A stretch of DNA of 41,734 bases, taken from positions 1 through 41,734 of the IMG/VR virus record IMGVR_UViG_3300037486_000088; one strand, given 5' to 3'. The notes below the pieces were generated by a model. That model was not told the origin of the DNA and did no database searches. It saw nothing but the letters and a program-made list of their open reading frames with translations. The DNA comes from a virus. Below, one piece after another: positions 12,308 through 20,466 of the stretch (positions are counted from its first letter, which is position 1; every line of letters starts with the position of its first letter). The translations under genes and the position numbers were made by a program.

Positions 12308-12803
12308 CGGCCGTCACGGGCTGGTAACGGATGATAACGGACTGCCGAATAGCAGCCTGACTCGCATCGCTGCCAATCTGGCAGCCGGCATGAATAATAG
12401 TCAGGCATTGATGCAGGCAGGATCATCCAGGAAGGCCATCACACTAATTGATAAGGCGAAGGTTGGATTGGCGCATGTCCTGAAGGAAACAGGGCTTACA
12501 GTCGTCAAGGTGGCGGAGAGCACACGGGAAAGCATTGAGGCAACAAGCCCGATGTTGACGGCTGACGGATGCATAGACCGTCCCGACTGGACGGCAAGGG
12601 CTGCCGGCCGTCGTGATGCCATAGCCCTGCTAGACCGTGCTGGCGAGCTCCCAAGCGCCCAGGCTACGCAAGGCGGGACACAGATCACGGTCAACATCGT
12701 CCGTTTCGATACACCACAACATGTGGTAACAGACGGTCAATTCACAAGCAGCGAGCGAGTCATCAACACGCAAGCTATTGCAAACACTGGCGAGAATGAC
12801 TGA
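12255..12803 (+). CDS. terS: Terminase small subunit (putative)
   Basis: A 182-residue protein. The N-terminus MPLSNAERQKIFRQRKRNG is a basic DNA-binding opening common in phage terminase small subunits. A helical region with ALMQAGSSRKAITLIDKAK follows, and the C-terminal strand GGTQITVNIVRFDTP resembles the beta tail that contacts the large subunit. It recognises phage DNA and starts packaging. The large subunit lies 1.6 kb downstream behind several tiny genes, a wider gap than usual. I prefer ATG 12255 to the upstream frame from 12192. Confidence 0.65.
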   Translation: MPLSNAERQKIFRQRKRNGRHGLVTDDNGLPNSSLTRIAANLAAGMNNSQALMQAGSSRKAITLIDKAKVGLAHVLKETGLTVVKVAESTRESIEATSPMLTADGCIDRPDWTARAAGRRDAIALLDRAGELPSAQATQGGTQITVNIVRFDTPQHVVTDGQFTSSERVINTQAIANTGEND

Positions 12804-12816
12804 GCCTGTTGGGATG

Positions 12817-12830
12817 ATAACGGGAGTTAT
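12817..12830. promoter_or_regulatory. Short inverted repeat ATAAC-GGGA-GTTAT
   Basis: Perfect 5-bp arms lie just after the terminase small subunit gene, in a 77-base gap before the next frame. It could be a regulatory site or part of the packaging signal region. Evidence is only the symmetry. Confidence 0.3.
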
Positions 12831-12880
12831 GTTAAACTCAGGTCATCACACCATGCTTGTGAATTAGGACACTGTAGACC

Positions 12881-13207
12881 ATGCGGAACGTCGAAGAGAA
12901 TAATACTGACAAGGGGGTGGGGGGGCCGGGGGTGCCGGCACCCCAACTTGCTCGTGGTATCCCTCCCACGCCCGGTACACCCTTCCCGCCCTTGCCGTTA
13001 CGCTGTGCCTGTGGAAATCGCACACTCCCCGGATACGTCCATTCGTTCGCGTACTGTTATGTTCCGCTCGACTGCCACCCGTACCATGGGATGTCACTCC
13101 CGCCCATCTACGAGCTGTCACGGGGTGACGTATCCCGTGTGCACGTCGTCCCCTGTACCTGTTGCAGTGTCCCCCACTTTGTGAGTATGCCTGATGCCCA
13201 AGCGTGA
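12881..13207 (+). CDS. Cys-rich protein with Gly/Pro-rich start, tentative
   Basis: A 108-residue frame. The N-terminus is low complexity (GVGGPGVPAP) and coincides with long G-runs in the DNA. The rest contains CACGNRTLPGY, CHPYHG and CTCC, resembling the small zinc proteins downstream. No clear ribosome site precedes ATG 12881, so the true start could be internal. The end overlaps the next small gene by 14 bases. Confidence 0.4.
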   Translation: MRNVEENNTDKGVGGPGVPAPQLARGIPPTPGTPFPPLPLRCACGNRTLPGYVHSFAYCYVPLDCHPYHGMSLPPIYELSRGDVSRVHVVPCTCCSVPHFVSMPDAQA

Positions 13208-13349
13208 AGCCCCCAAACCACCCTCCCGCTTCCACGACGATGTGCCGATCGTCGTCGGACTGCCGCTCCAGATGAAGCGCTGTCCTGGTGGCCATCCCAC
13301 ACTCCCGGGCGCCACCCGCTGTCCCGTGTGTAGCCGGGTGCTGGCGTGA
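13194..13349 (+). CDS. Small zinc-ribbon protein, copy A
   Basis: A 51-residue protein with a basic Pro-rich start (MPKREAPKPPSRF) and a C-terminal ribbon, CPGGHPTLPGATRCPVCSRVL. The last residues and their DNA closely match the protein ending at 13676 (RCMACSRVL). Its TGA overlaps the next GTG start. The two genes look like a local duplication. Confidence 0.6.
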   Translation: MPKREAPKPPSRFHDDVPIVVGLPLQMKRCPGGHPTLPGATRCPVCSRVLA

Positions 13350-13501
13350 GCACGACCGAATGTGCTGCGCTGGATCAGGTGCTCGCGATCGGTGCCTATA
13401 CGCAGAGTACCCCACAGGTCGCATGGGGTGAGCCGTGCTGGACGGCCCTCCCGGAGCCGGAGCATGAAGAAGAAAGCGGACGCAGCCTCCTCTTCTGGTA
13501 G
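13346..13501 (+). CDS. Small acidic protein
   Basis: A 51-residue frame with GTG start in a GTGA overlap with the preceding gene, ending in an acidic segment (EPEHEEESGR) and LLFW. It overlaps the start of the next gene. The arrangement supports coding; function unknown. Confidence 0.5.
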   Translation: MSTTECAALDQVLAIGAYTQSTPQVAWGEPCWTALPEPEHEEESGRSLLFW

Positions 13502-13676
13502 TGGGTTCCAAGACATGCTGGTAGCGTCTGGACCAGTGCAATTAGAAAGCAAGACTATCCCGCAAGCAGTGTTGGATTATCCGGTGACGCACAAGCGCCA
13601 GCCCAAGTGTGCCTGTGGGTGCCCGAATCCTCCCCAGGCGGTGCGGTGCATGGCGTGTAGTCGGGTGCTGAAGTGA
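13464..13676 (+). CDS. Small zinc-ribbon protein, copy B
   Basis: A 70-residue protein beginning MKKKADAASSSGSG and ending with a ribbon, CACGCPNPPQAVRCMACSRV. The C-terminal module parallels the protein at 13194-13349. GGAG sites lie immediately upstream of ATG 13464. Its TGA overlaps the next GTG. Such basic zinc proteins near terminase genes may bind DNA, but this is not established. Confidence 0.6.
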   Translation: MKKKADAASSSGSGFQDMLVASGPVQLESKTIPQAVLDYPVTHKRQPKCACGCPNPPQAVRCMACSRVLK

Positions 13677-13909
13677 AAATAGATATTCTGGCCACACGCG
13701 GGGGCACGAAGATCGTGCCGGACCCCTTACAAACACGGCTCATTGACGTGGTGATGGAGTTTCCGAATGGGCGGCATACACTCCGGGAGGAATTTGCCAA
13801 CCTCTTTACGAGTGAGGCGGACCCGGACGCCCTGGTGGAAATTCGCGTGACCATGCACATCACGGCAAACGGGCGCCAGTGGCGTACCTGGAAGTATGAT
13901 CATGCCTGA
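13673..13909 (+). CDS. Small protein of unknown function
   Basis: A 78-residue protein with GTG start in a GTGA overlap. It reads as a compact alpha/beta domain (KIDILATRGGTKIVPDPLQT, then RVTMHITANGRQWRTW). No family recognised. It overlaps the next gene by 14 bases. Confidence 0.6.
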   Translation: MKIDILATRGGTKIVPDPLQTRLIDVVMEFPNGRHTLREEFANLFTSEADPDALVEIRVTMHITANGRQWRTWKYDHA

Positions 13910-14171
13910 TGCCCTCGCCGTGGTGGCCCGCTTCTCCACCGATCGCGGACCCGCGGTGGTGCGGGGGGTGTACGGGACGGCGGACGTGAGCGTGGCGCTG
14001 AGTGACCTGGCGCACCATCTGGAGGCCCAAGGAATGTTTCCCGTGAAGGTGCTGCGGGTGTACCGGCAGACGGTGCCAGTGGTGAACGAGACGCCCCTGT
14101 GGCCGCTGGCGGGGGCGATGGAGCGGGTGCCGGAGGGGCAATTCGTGGTGCGGCAGGAGATGGGGGAGTGA
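13896..14171 (+). CDS. Small protein of unknown function
   Basis: A 91-residue protein (ATG 13896; a second ATG at 13902 is also possible). It is rich in Val, Ala and Glu with a regular strand-helix pattern. It overlaps both neighbours in the tight pre-terminase cluster. No family recognised. Confidence 0.55.
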   Translation: MIMPDALAVVARFSTDRGPAVVRGVYGTADVSVALSDLAHHLEAQGMFPVKVLRVYRQTVPVVNETPLWPLAGAMERVPEGQFVVRQEMGE

Positions 14172-14395
14172 ACCACATGGTTCCCAAGGGAGAACTGGAT
14201 ATTTTGTGGCGGGCGGAAGCGGTGTGTAACGCCCACGCCTCCGACTCGGACATCCCGCCACTGTGGCAGGGGCACCTGAAGTCGGTATCCACGCGGTTAG
14301 GAAACATCTGTCTGTCTGAAATTATTCGACAGGGAATGGGGACGAACAGTATGGCGTGTAAAGGCAAGAAGGGCAAAGGCGGGAAAGGCAAGTAG
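14168..14395 (+). CDS. Small protein with Lys/Gly-rich tail
   Basis: A 75-residue protein with GTG start in a GTGA overlap (alternative ATG at 14177). The body is unremarkable, but it ends in a strongly basic stretch (CKGKKGKGGKGK) suited to binding nucleic acid. The stop TAG overlaps the large-terminase GTG by one base. It may assist packaging; function not established. Confidence 0.6.
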   Translation: MNHMVPKGELDILWRAEAVCNAHASDSDIPPLWQGHLKSVSTRLGNICLSEIIRQGMGTNSMACKGKKGKGGKGK

Positions 14396-15861
14396 TGGCG
14401 CGGACCATTGCCACCAAGCGCATGGTGCAGCCCACGGGGCCGGTGTCGTTTACCCTGCCCCACGCCTTCACGCCCCGGTCCTACGAGCGGGAGGTGTTCG
14501 CGGCGTATGAGCGGGGGTGCAAGCGCATGGTGATGTGCTGGCATCGGCGCTCGGGCAAGGACCGGACGTGCCTCGCGCTGACGACGGTGGCCATGGCGGA
14601 ACGGCCTGGATTATATCTCCATGTGTATCCCACCATGGAACTCGCCCGCAAGGCCATGTGGATTGCGTCGGGGAAGGAAGGGCGGCCCTTCCTGGACGCA
14701 TTCCCCACGGGATGGCTGGACGGGGAGCCGAACAAGACGGAGATGCTGATTCGCGTCAAGGCGCTGCCGGGACAGCCCGCGGGGAGTATCTGGAAGCTGG
14801 CCGGCGCGGATGACCCGGACAGTCTCCGTGGCCTGAATCCCATCGGCGTGGTGCTGTCGGAGTACAGCGAACACGACAAGCGGGTGTGGGAGGAAGTCAT
14901 CTCCCCCATCATGAACGAGAACGACGGCTGGGTGATCTTCAACTTCACACCCAAGGGCAAGAACCACGCCTGGGACATCTACCAGACGGCCCTGGCGCAT
15001 CCCCAGCGGTGGTTCTGTTCCCTCAAGACGGTGGACCAGACCAGGCGGGACGCCCCGGGGGAGAACGGCAAGCCGGTGGTGCTGCCCGAGGTGATTGCCC
15101 AGGAGCGGGCGGAAGGGCGCCCGGAGGAGATCATCCAGCAGGAGTCCTACTGTTCGTTCGACGGCTTCCTGCGCGGGACGATCTTTGGGGACTGTCTGGT
15201 CCAGGCGCGAAAGGACGGGCGGCTGGACCGCATCCCCCGCGAGGTGAATCAGCCGGTAGGGGCGGTGCTCGACATCGGCCGGTCGGACGGAACGGCCATT
15301 TGGTTCTATCAGACCTTGGCGCGGGAGATTCGCCTGATCGACTACATCGCCTTCCGGGCGAACAAGGCCCTCGGCATGTCGGCCGCGCACTACGCCATCA
15401 AGCGCATCAAGGAGCTTCCCTACATCGTCACGCGCATCACGCTCCCGAACGACGCCAAGATCACGGGCTACTCGGCCACGCAGAGCACCTACGACGTGTT
15501 CTGCGAGCACTTCCCGGACGTGGTGCTCCTCGACAAGATTCCCGTGCAGCAGGGCATTGACATGGTGCGGGAGTGCTTCAGTCGCATGCGGATCGACACC
15601 AATGCGTGCGACCGTCCCCAGGAGGACACGCTCCCCTCGGGACTCCAGAGCCTCGGCAACTACCGCCGGGAGTGGGACGACACGAAGCAGGAGTACCGGG
15701 CGGAGCCGGTGCATGACGAGTTCTCCCACGGGGCGGACGCGCTTCGGTACGGCGCCATGGAAGGCTTCACGCCGTTGGAGTGGCTGGCAGAGGACGCGAC
15801 GGTTGGCGCGGGGCAGGCGGTGACATACTTTAATCCGTTCACCTACGGACGAAGGGGGTAA
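14395..15861 (+). CDS. terL: Terminase large subunit
   Basis: A 488-residue packaging motor with ATPase and nuclease domains. The Walker A-like loop is RRSGKD (residues 51-56), the Walker B-like strand is VVLSEY (152-157; Ser-Glu rather than Asp-Glu), and motif III-like FNFTPKG follows. The RNase-H-like nuclease begins AVLDIGRSDGTAIWF (about 291) and closes with HDEFSHGADALRYG (about 440), the usual C-terminal acidic signature. It cuts and pumps DNA into the prohead through the portal encoded downstream. The GTG start at 14395 shares a base with the preceding TAG. Confidence 0.93.
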   Translation: MARTIATKRMVQPTGPVSFTLPHAFTPRSYEREVFAAYERGCKRMVMCWHRRSGKDRTCLALTTVAMAERPGLYLHVYPTMELARKAMWIASGKEGRPFLDAFPTGWLDGEPNKTEMLIRVKALPGQPAGSIWKLAGADDPDSLRGLNPIGVVLSEYSEHDKRVWEEVISPIMNENDGWVIFNFTPKGKNHAWDIYQTALAHPQRWFCSLKTVDQTRRDAPGENGKPVVLPEVIAQERAEGRPEEIIQQESYCSFDGFLRGTIFGDCLVQARKDGRLDRIPREVNQPVGAVLDIGRSDGTAIWFYQTLAREIRLIDYIAFRANKALGMSAAHYAIKRIKELPYIVTRITLPNDAKITGYSATQSTYDVFCEHFPDVVLLDKIPVQQGIDMVRECFSRMRIDTNACDRPQEDTLPSGLQSLGNYRREWDDTKQEYRAEPVHDEFSHGADALRYGAMEGFTPLEWLAEDATVGAGQAVTYFNPFTYGRRG

Positions 15862-15863
15862 CG

Positions 15864-16220
15864 ATGGGCGGCGGCGGCACTCCAGCACCCCCCAGCACGG
15901 TTCCGGTCCCCAGCGCAGCCGACGAAGAGGCCGCGGAGGAGCGGGCACGGCTCTACAGTCTCCTCCGGTCCCGTCGCGGTGCCCGCGGGTTGTCCTACGG
16001 CCCCCGGCGGCGCACGAGTCTGCTCTCCGCAGCGGCCAAACCGAATGCGGGGTCAACGCTGGCGGATGTCATGGCCCCGTGGATCGGGGAAGGGAACGTG
16101 GCATCCGGCGGGGGGTTTGACGGCGGCTTCGGCGGTGGGTCTGGCACCGGGAGCGGGGGCGGTGGACCGGCTGGAGAAGGCCGCGGTGCCGGGTCGGGCG
16201 CCGGAGGAGATCCGGAATGA
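15864..16220 (+). CDS. Gly-rich protein between terminase and portal
   Basis: A 118-residue protein. The first part is Pro/Ala-rich, the middle is basic (LLRSRRGARGLSYGPRRRTS) and the C-terminal third is almost only Gly, Ser, Phe and Asp. Its position suggests a minor head or connector protein. The tail is probably disordered. The stop overlaps the portal ATG (ATGA). Confidence 0.6.
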   Translation: MGGGGTPAPPSTVPVPSAADEEAAEERARLYSLLRSRRGARGLSYGPRRRTSLLSAAAKPNAGSTLADVMAPWIGEGNVASGGGFDGGFGGGSGTGSGGGGPAGEGRGAGSGAGGDPE

Positions 16221-17896
16221 CCGACGAACTCGGCCACACCATCCTCCAGCGGTTCGACCGGATGAAGGCGCGGAAGGATCTGTACACCTCGCTCCTCCAA
16301 GAGTGTGCGGATTACGTCCTGCCCCTCATCCAGAACATCGCCACGTCGTCCAGCGAGGGGACCAAGCCCGCCGTCACGCTGTACGACTCCACCGCCATCC
16401 ATGCCAACGAGTTGCTGGCGGCCCGACTCCACGGGACCATGATGTCCCCTGCGGTGAAGTGGTTTCAGCCGGCCACGGCAGACGATGACCTGAACGAGGA
16501 CCGTGATGTCAGCGCGTGGTTCGAGCAGGCCGAGCAGGAGATGCGCCTCCAACTCAACCTGTCGAACTTCCACGCCATGTCGCATGAGGTGTGCTTGGAG
16601 GCCCCGGCGCTAGGTACGTCCAGCCTGTACGAAGAGGAGCGGTTGCCACGGACGGCCCCGTTCGATGGGGTGAACTTCCGGGCCTTCTCCGTCGCGGAGA
16701 TCGTCCTGGACGAGGACGCGGACGGCCAGGTGGATACCCTCATGCGCCTGTTCTCGCTCACGGCGCGGTCGGCAGCGGGGAAGTGGCCGAAGGGCAAGAA
16801 GGGGATACCGGGACTCTCGGACGAAGTATACGACTGGGCCAAGGAGAAGCCCGAGACGCCCGTGGAGATCGTCCACGCCATGTACCGTCGCACAGACGGG
16901 AAACTCCCCACGCTCAACCAAGACGGCACCATCAAGCCGGTGTCGGTGAAGCAACTCCCCTACGCCTCCTGCTACGTGGAAAAGAAGACCAAGCGGTTGA
17001 TCGAGGAGTCGGGATTCCACGAACAGCCCTTCGGGTGTATCCGCTGGGCGTTGGCGCCGGGGGAGATTTACGGGCGCGGGCCGGGGGCCACGGCGCTGGC
17101 CGACATCCGCACGCTTAACAAGTCCGTTGAGTTGTTCCTCCAGCAGTGGGCGCTGGCCATCCAGCCGCCCTACTGGGCCCGCCAGCGGTCGGTATTCGGC
17201 AAGCCGCAGATGCTCCCCGGCCAGCAGATGGTGTGCCGCAACCCCGACGACATCAAGGAGTTTATCACCCAGGCGCGGTTTGACGTGACCATGGCGGGGA
17301 TCGAGAACCTGCGGAAATCCGTCCGCGACATGTTCTTCTCGGCGCAGTTGGAGTTGAAGCAGTCGCCCGAGATGACGGCCACGGAAGTCAGCGCCCGCAT
17401 GGCCCTCATGGCGCAGTTCCTCGGCCCCACGGCGGGCCGGTACATGAGCGAGTTCCTAACGCCCATCCTCGTGCGCCACTTTGGCATTCTCATGCGAGCC
17501 AAGCGGTTCCTGCCCATGCCGCCCAAGTTGCTGGACTACTACCGACGCCACGGCGAGTGGAACATCCGCTACCTCACGCCCATGGCGCGGCAGCAGCGCA
17601 ACCCGGAGTTGGCCGCGATCGAGCGGTACGCCAACTTCCTGAATGCGCTCCTGCCCATGTACGAGAACGCCAAGGACGGCTTCGACTTCGAGCGCGTGAC
17701 CAAGACCTATGCCGAGGTGGCCGGGGTGCCACCGAGTGTGCTGCCGACCGTCAAGGAGATCACCGCCAAGCGGGAGGCCAGGATTCAGGCTGCGGAGGAG
17801 ACGGCGAAGGTTTCGCAACTCGGTGCCATCACTGAGGGCGCCAAGAACGTGGCCCCGCTGGTCAAGGCCCTCCAGCCGCAGAACGGAGGGGCGTAG
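16217..17896 (+). CDS. Portal / head-tail connector protein
   Basis: A 559-residue protein of the T7-like head-tail connector family. Supporting segments are the N-terminal RFDRMKARKDLYTSLLQECA, then LYDSTAIHANELLAARLHG, and the later GPGATALADIRTLNKSVE and ATEVSARMALMAQFLGP, which are typical of these connectors. It forms the ring through which DNA enters and leaves. It lies directly after terminase and before the scaffold, as expected. The length fits the family. Confidence 0.9.
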   Translation: MTDELGHTILQRFDRMKARKDLYTSLLQECADYVLPLIQNIATSSSEGTKPAVTLYDSTAIHANELLAARLHGTMMSPAVKWFQPATADDDLNEDRDVSAWFEQAEQEMRLQLNLSNFHAMSHEVCLEAPALGTSSLYEEERLPRTAPFDGVNFRAFSVAEIVLDEDADGQVDTLMRLFSLTARSAAGKWPKGKKGIPGLSDEVYDWAKEKPETPVEIVHAMYRRTDGKLPTLNQDGTIKPVSVKQLPYASCYVEKKTKRLIEESGFHEQPFGCIRWALAPGEIYGRGPGATALADIRTLNKSVELFLQQWALAIQPPYWARQRSVFGKPQMLPGQQMVCRNPDDIKEFITQARFDVTMAGIENLRKSVRDMFFSAQLELKQSPEMTATEVSARMALMAQFLGPTAGRYMSEFLTPILVRHFGILMRAKRFLPMPPKLLDYYRRHGEWNIRYLTPMARQQRNPELAAIERYANFLNALLPMYENAKDGFDFERVTKTYAEVAGVPPSVLPTVKEITAKREARIQAAEETAKVSQLGAITEGAKNVAPLVKALQPQNGGA

Positions 17897-18054
17897 TGGA
17901 CCAGGAGACGGAGCCTATCGTTTTATACGCGGTTGTCTCACATCCGGTTGAGATCCACTGGATCACTCGGAGGGGGTCAGAAGTGGTTATCGAAACAGTC
18001 ACCTATGCGTCGGCTGTTTCGGACAATCATCGTCCCACGGTGCGAATGCCATGA
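17896..18054 (+). CDS. Small protein after portal
   Basis: A 52-residue frame with GTG start sharing a base with the portal stop; its TGA overlaps the next ATG. It has a beta-rich pattern (PIVLYAVVSHPVEIHWITRR). Coding is supported by the tight junctions. Function unknown. Confidence 0.5.
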   Translation: MDQETEPIVLYAVVSHPVEIHWITRRGSEVVIETVTYASAVSDNHRPTVRMP

Positions 18055-18245
18055 CTGAGCAAGAACGCCGCTCCAACTGGACCTCGGCCCATAGCCTATG
18101 CGGCCCCGTGTGGCCCGCGGTGCTGGACGATCTGGTGCAGTTTGCGATGGTGCCCACGGACCCCGCTGTCCGCTGTGGGCGCCTGGACGTGATCGCGTAC
18201 ATCCTGGACAGCGTGATTGCCAACCCGGAGGACTCCAATGGCTGA
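18051..18245 (+). CDS. Small protein before scaffold
   Basis: A 64-residue, mostly helical protein (LDDLVQFAMVPTDPA, then RLDVIAYILDSVIA) overlapping both neighbours. It may be a minor head-assembly factor, but no family is recognised. Confidence 0.55.
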   Translation: MTEQERRSNWTSAHSLCGPVWPAVLDDLVQFAMVPTDPAVRCGRLDVIAYILDSVIANPEDSNG

Positions 18246-19086
18246 TCCGGTCGTCGATACACCGGGCAATCCGCCAGACACCGCTCCCCCCGTCACGGGG
18301 ACTGGCGACTGGTTCGAGAGCCTGCCCCCTGACCTGAAGGTGGAGAAGAGCATCCAGTCGTTCAAGGGCAAGGGCGTGGCCGACGTGGCCAAGTCCTATG
18401 TCGAGGCCCAGAAGATGATTGGCGGGAGCATCCGCCTCCCCAAGCCGGACGCCAAGCCCGAGGAGCGCGAGGCGTTCATGGCCGACCTGTCTACCAAACT
18501 GGGTCGGCCAGCCACGGCAGCGGACTACAAGAACGCGGTCACGCTAGAGGCCCTTCCCGATGGCACTCCGTGGGATGAGGCGGCGTATGACGAGTTCCTG
18601 GGCGAGATGCACAAGGCCCACGCCACGCCCGCGCAGGTGAATGCTGCGGCCAACGCCTACCGGCGCATCCTGGCCCGCGGAATGGCCGCGCAGACGCAGA
18701 TGTACGCCGACACCGAGAAGGCCCTCAAGTTGGAGTGGGGAGGTACCTACGATCGGAAGTTGACGCTGGCATCCCAGGCGGCCCTGGAGATCGGGGGGAA
18801 GGACTACGTGGCGCTCCTGGAGTCCAAGGGCATCGCCAACCACCCCCTGGTACTCAAGGCCCATGCCGCCTATGGAGAAACGCTATCCGAGCAGAAACTC
18901 ATCTCGGGCGATGTCCCTGGCCAGCCCACGTCCAACGAGGCGCAGGGGCAGATTGACGCGATCTACGCGAACCGCGAGCATCCGTACTGGAAGCTGTCCG
19001 TCGAGAAGCAGACGGAAATGATGTACGAGTTGACCAAGCAGGCCACGGGCGCCAAGGGGCGGCAAGTGGTCGCCACGTTCGGCTAA
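18238..19086 (+). CDS. Capsid scaffolding protein
   Basis: A 282-residue protein. The first 40 residues are Pro/Asp-rich and probably disordered; the rest is highly charged and helical (KSYVEAQKMIGGSIRLPKPD, then LGRPATAADYKN). These two segments are a frequent signature of podophage scaffold or capsid-assembly proteins. It sits between portal and major capsid, the canonical place. It guides shell assembly and leaves before packaging. Confidence 0.82.
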   Translation: MADPVVDTPGNPPDTAPPVTGTGDWFESLPPDLKVEKSIQSFKGKGVADVAKSYVEAQKMIGGSIRLPKPDAKPEEREAFMADLSTKLGRPATAADYKNAVTLEALPDGTPWDEAAYDEFLGEMHKAHATPAQVNAAANAYRRILARGMAAQTQMYADTEKALKLEWGGTYDRKLTLASQAALEIGGKDYVALLESKGIANHPLVLKAHAAYGETLSEQKLISGDVPGQPTSNEAQGQIDAIYANREHPYWKLSVEKQTEMMYELTKQATGAKGRQVVATFG

Positions 19087-19095
19087 GGAGGGGAG

Positions 19096-19308
19096 ATGGC
19101 CACCAACGCATTGTTGCGCGATCAGATGGCAGCGAAGCTCATGCGGGACGGGACGGCACTGGCGATTGCTAATCCGCGGGGGAGCGCCGTGGACGCCATC
19201 CTCGTGAAGGAGTTCGATTACAGGACTCCTGCCAACGCCACGGACATCGTGGTCTGGAAAGAGTTCACCGGCAACGGCTGTAACACGAACTACAGTCTGG
19301 GAATCTAA
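19096..19308 (+). CDS. Small head-region protein
   Basis: A 70-residue protein preceded by AGGAGG at 19086-19091. It begins MATNALLRDQMAAKLMRDG. Its place between scaffold and capsid suggests a minor structural or assembly role. No family recognised. Confidence 0.55.
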   Translation: MATNALLRDQMAAKLMRDGTALAIANPRGSAVDAILVKEFDYRTPANATDIVVWKEFTGNGCNTNYSLGI

Positions 19309-19522
19309 GCACCTAATCCCGCCTAGAGTGGGATGGGAAGGCGGGCACGCTGGGTTGGGCCAGCCACAACGCCCGCCTAATAATCTGCCGGACAAGCCGT
19401 TGGCCCCGGCTGGCCGCCTCGAAAGAGGCCGCAGGCGTCACGCACGACGCAGAGGGGTCGGGCGACCGAGAACCCTTCGACCACCGGAAAGGAGTATCGT
19501 CCCATGATCGGAGGGTAAACCC
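19309..19522 (+). promoter_or_regulatory. Structured 214-base leader of the capsid gene
   Basis: This gap holds a two-part hairpin, GGCGGGC (19340-19346) with GCCCGCC (19371-19377), enclosing GCTGG-CCAGC (19349-19353 with 19360-19364). A second hairpin follows, GCCTC-GAAA-GAGGC with a GNRA loop, near 19416-19430. A strong ribosome site and a four-codon frame (MIGG, 19504-19518) lie just before the capsid GTG. No promoter is evident. It may stabilise or control capsid mRNA. Confidence 0.5.
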
Positions 19523-20440
19523 GTGTCAGTTACCATTGACTATGCGTTCATCGTCGCGGTGGACCGGAACGTCCAGCACCTCGCACAGGTGACGGAATCA
19601 GCGTTCCGTGGGTCCGTCCGCACCAAGCCGGTGACGGGGAAGGCGTTCGACGCCAACCGCCTCGGCCGGGTCGAGATGGCCCAGAAGACCAACCGGCACG
19701 CTCCCACCTTCATCGCCAACCCCGAGCACGACAAGCGGCGCGGCCAGATTCTCGACTACGAGGTCGGCGTCCTGCTGGACGAGGAAGATGAGTTGAAGAC
19801 GCTCATCTCCCCGCAGTCCGAGTACGCCATGGCCCTGGCCTACGCCCGCAACCGCCGCTTCGACAACACCGTCCTGACGGCGCTCCATGCCAACGCCATG
19901 ACGGTGGCCCCGAGCGGCGCGACCGAAACCGTGAACGCCAACGGCGGCGTCCTCACCGCGTTCACCGGGTTCGACGGCACCGCGTCCGTCAACCACACCA
20001 TCGCCAACGGGTCCACGGGCCTGACCGTGGCCAAGGTCCGCCAGTGCAAGCGGTTGCTGGACCTCCAGCAGACTCCGCAGTCTGGACGGCACTTCGTCAC
20101 CTCCAGCTACGGCCTGGAGGACTTGCTGGCCGACCCACAGGTCACGTCGTCCGACTTCAACACGCTCCGCGCCCTGGAGGCGGGGACGCTCAACGGCCGC
20201 TGGATGGGCTTCCAGTGGCATTTCAGCGACCTCCTGTCCATCTACACCGGCAACATCCAGTACAACTACGCCTGGCACGAGTCGGCCATCGTGATCGGGG
20301 AGGGCGCAATCCGGGAGTTGTCAATCGACAAGCGGCCCGACCTCTCCAACGCGATCCAGGTGTTGGCCAAGTGCTCGCACGGAGGAGTGCGCGTGGAGGA
20401 ATCCAAGGTCGTGGAAGTGGACATAGACACTTCGGCTTGA
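19523..20440 (+). CDS. Major capsid protein
   Basis: A 305-residue protein of the T7 gp10-like capsid group. Supporting segments are AFRGSVRTKPVTGKAF near the N-terminus, then ILDYEVGVLLDEEDELKTL, QTPQSGRHFVTSSYGLEDLL and IQYNYAWHESAIVIGEG. It forms the icosahedral shell with the HK97-type fold. GTG 19523 is 7 bases after GGAGGG (19510-19515). It follows the scaffold gene and is followed by a homing endonuclease gene and a probable decoration protein. Confidence 0.85.
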   Translation: MSVTIDYAFIVAVDRNVQHLAQVTESAFRGSVRTKPVTGKAFDANRLGRVEMAQKTNRHAPTFIANPEHDKRRGQILDYEVGVLLDEEDELKTLISPQSEYAMALAYARNRRFDNTVLTALHANAMTVAPSGATETVNANGGVLTAFTGFDGTASVNHTIANGSTGLTVAKVRQCKRLLDLQQTPQSGRHFVTSSYGLEDLLADPQVTSSDFNTLRALEAGTLNGRWMGFQWHFSDLLSIYTGNIQYNYAWHESAIVIGEGAIRELSIDKRPDLSNAIQVLAKCSHGGVRVEESKVVEVDIDTSA

Positions 20441-20466
20441 ACGATGTGATTCTAAAGGATTTGCTG

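Noticed and set aside
14611-16056. Long minus-strand frame opposite the large terminase
   Set aside because: It is antisense to a well-supported terminase gene, has no recognisable motif and reflects high GC codon bias.
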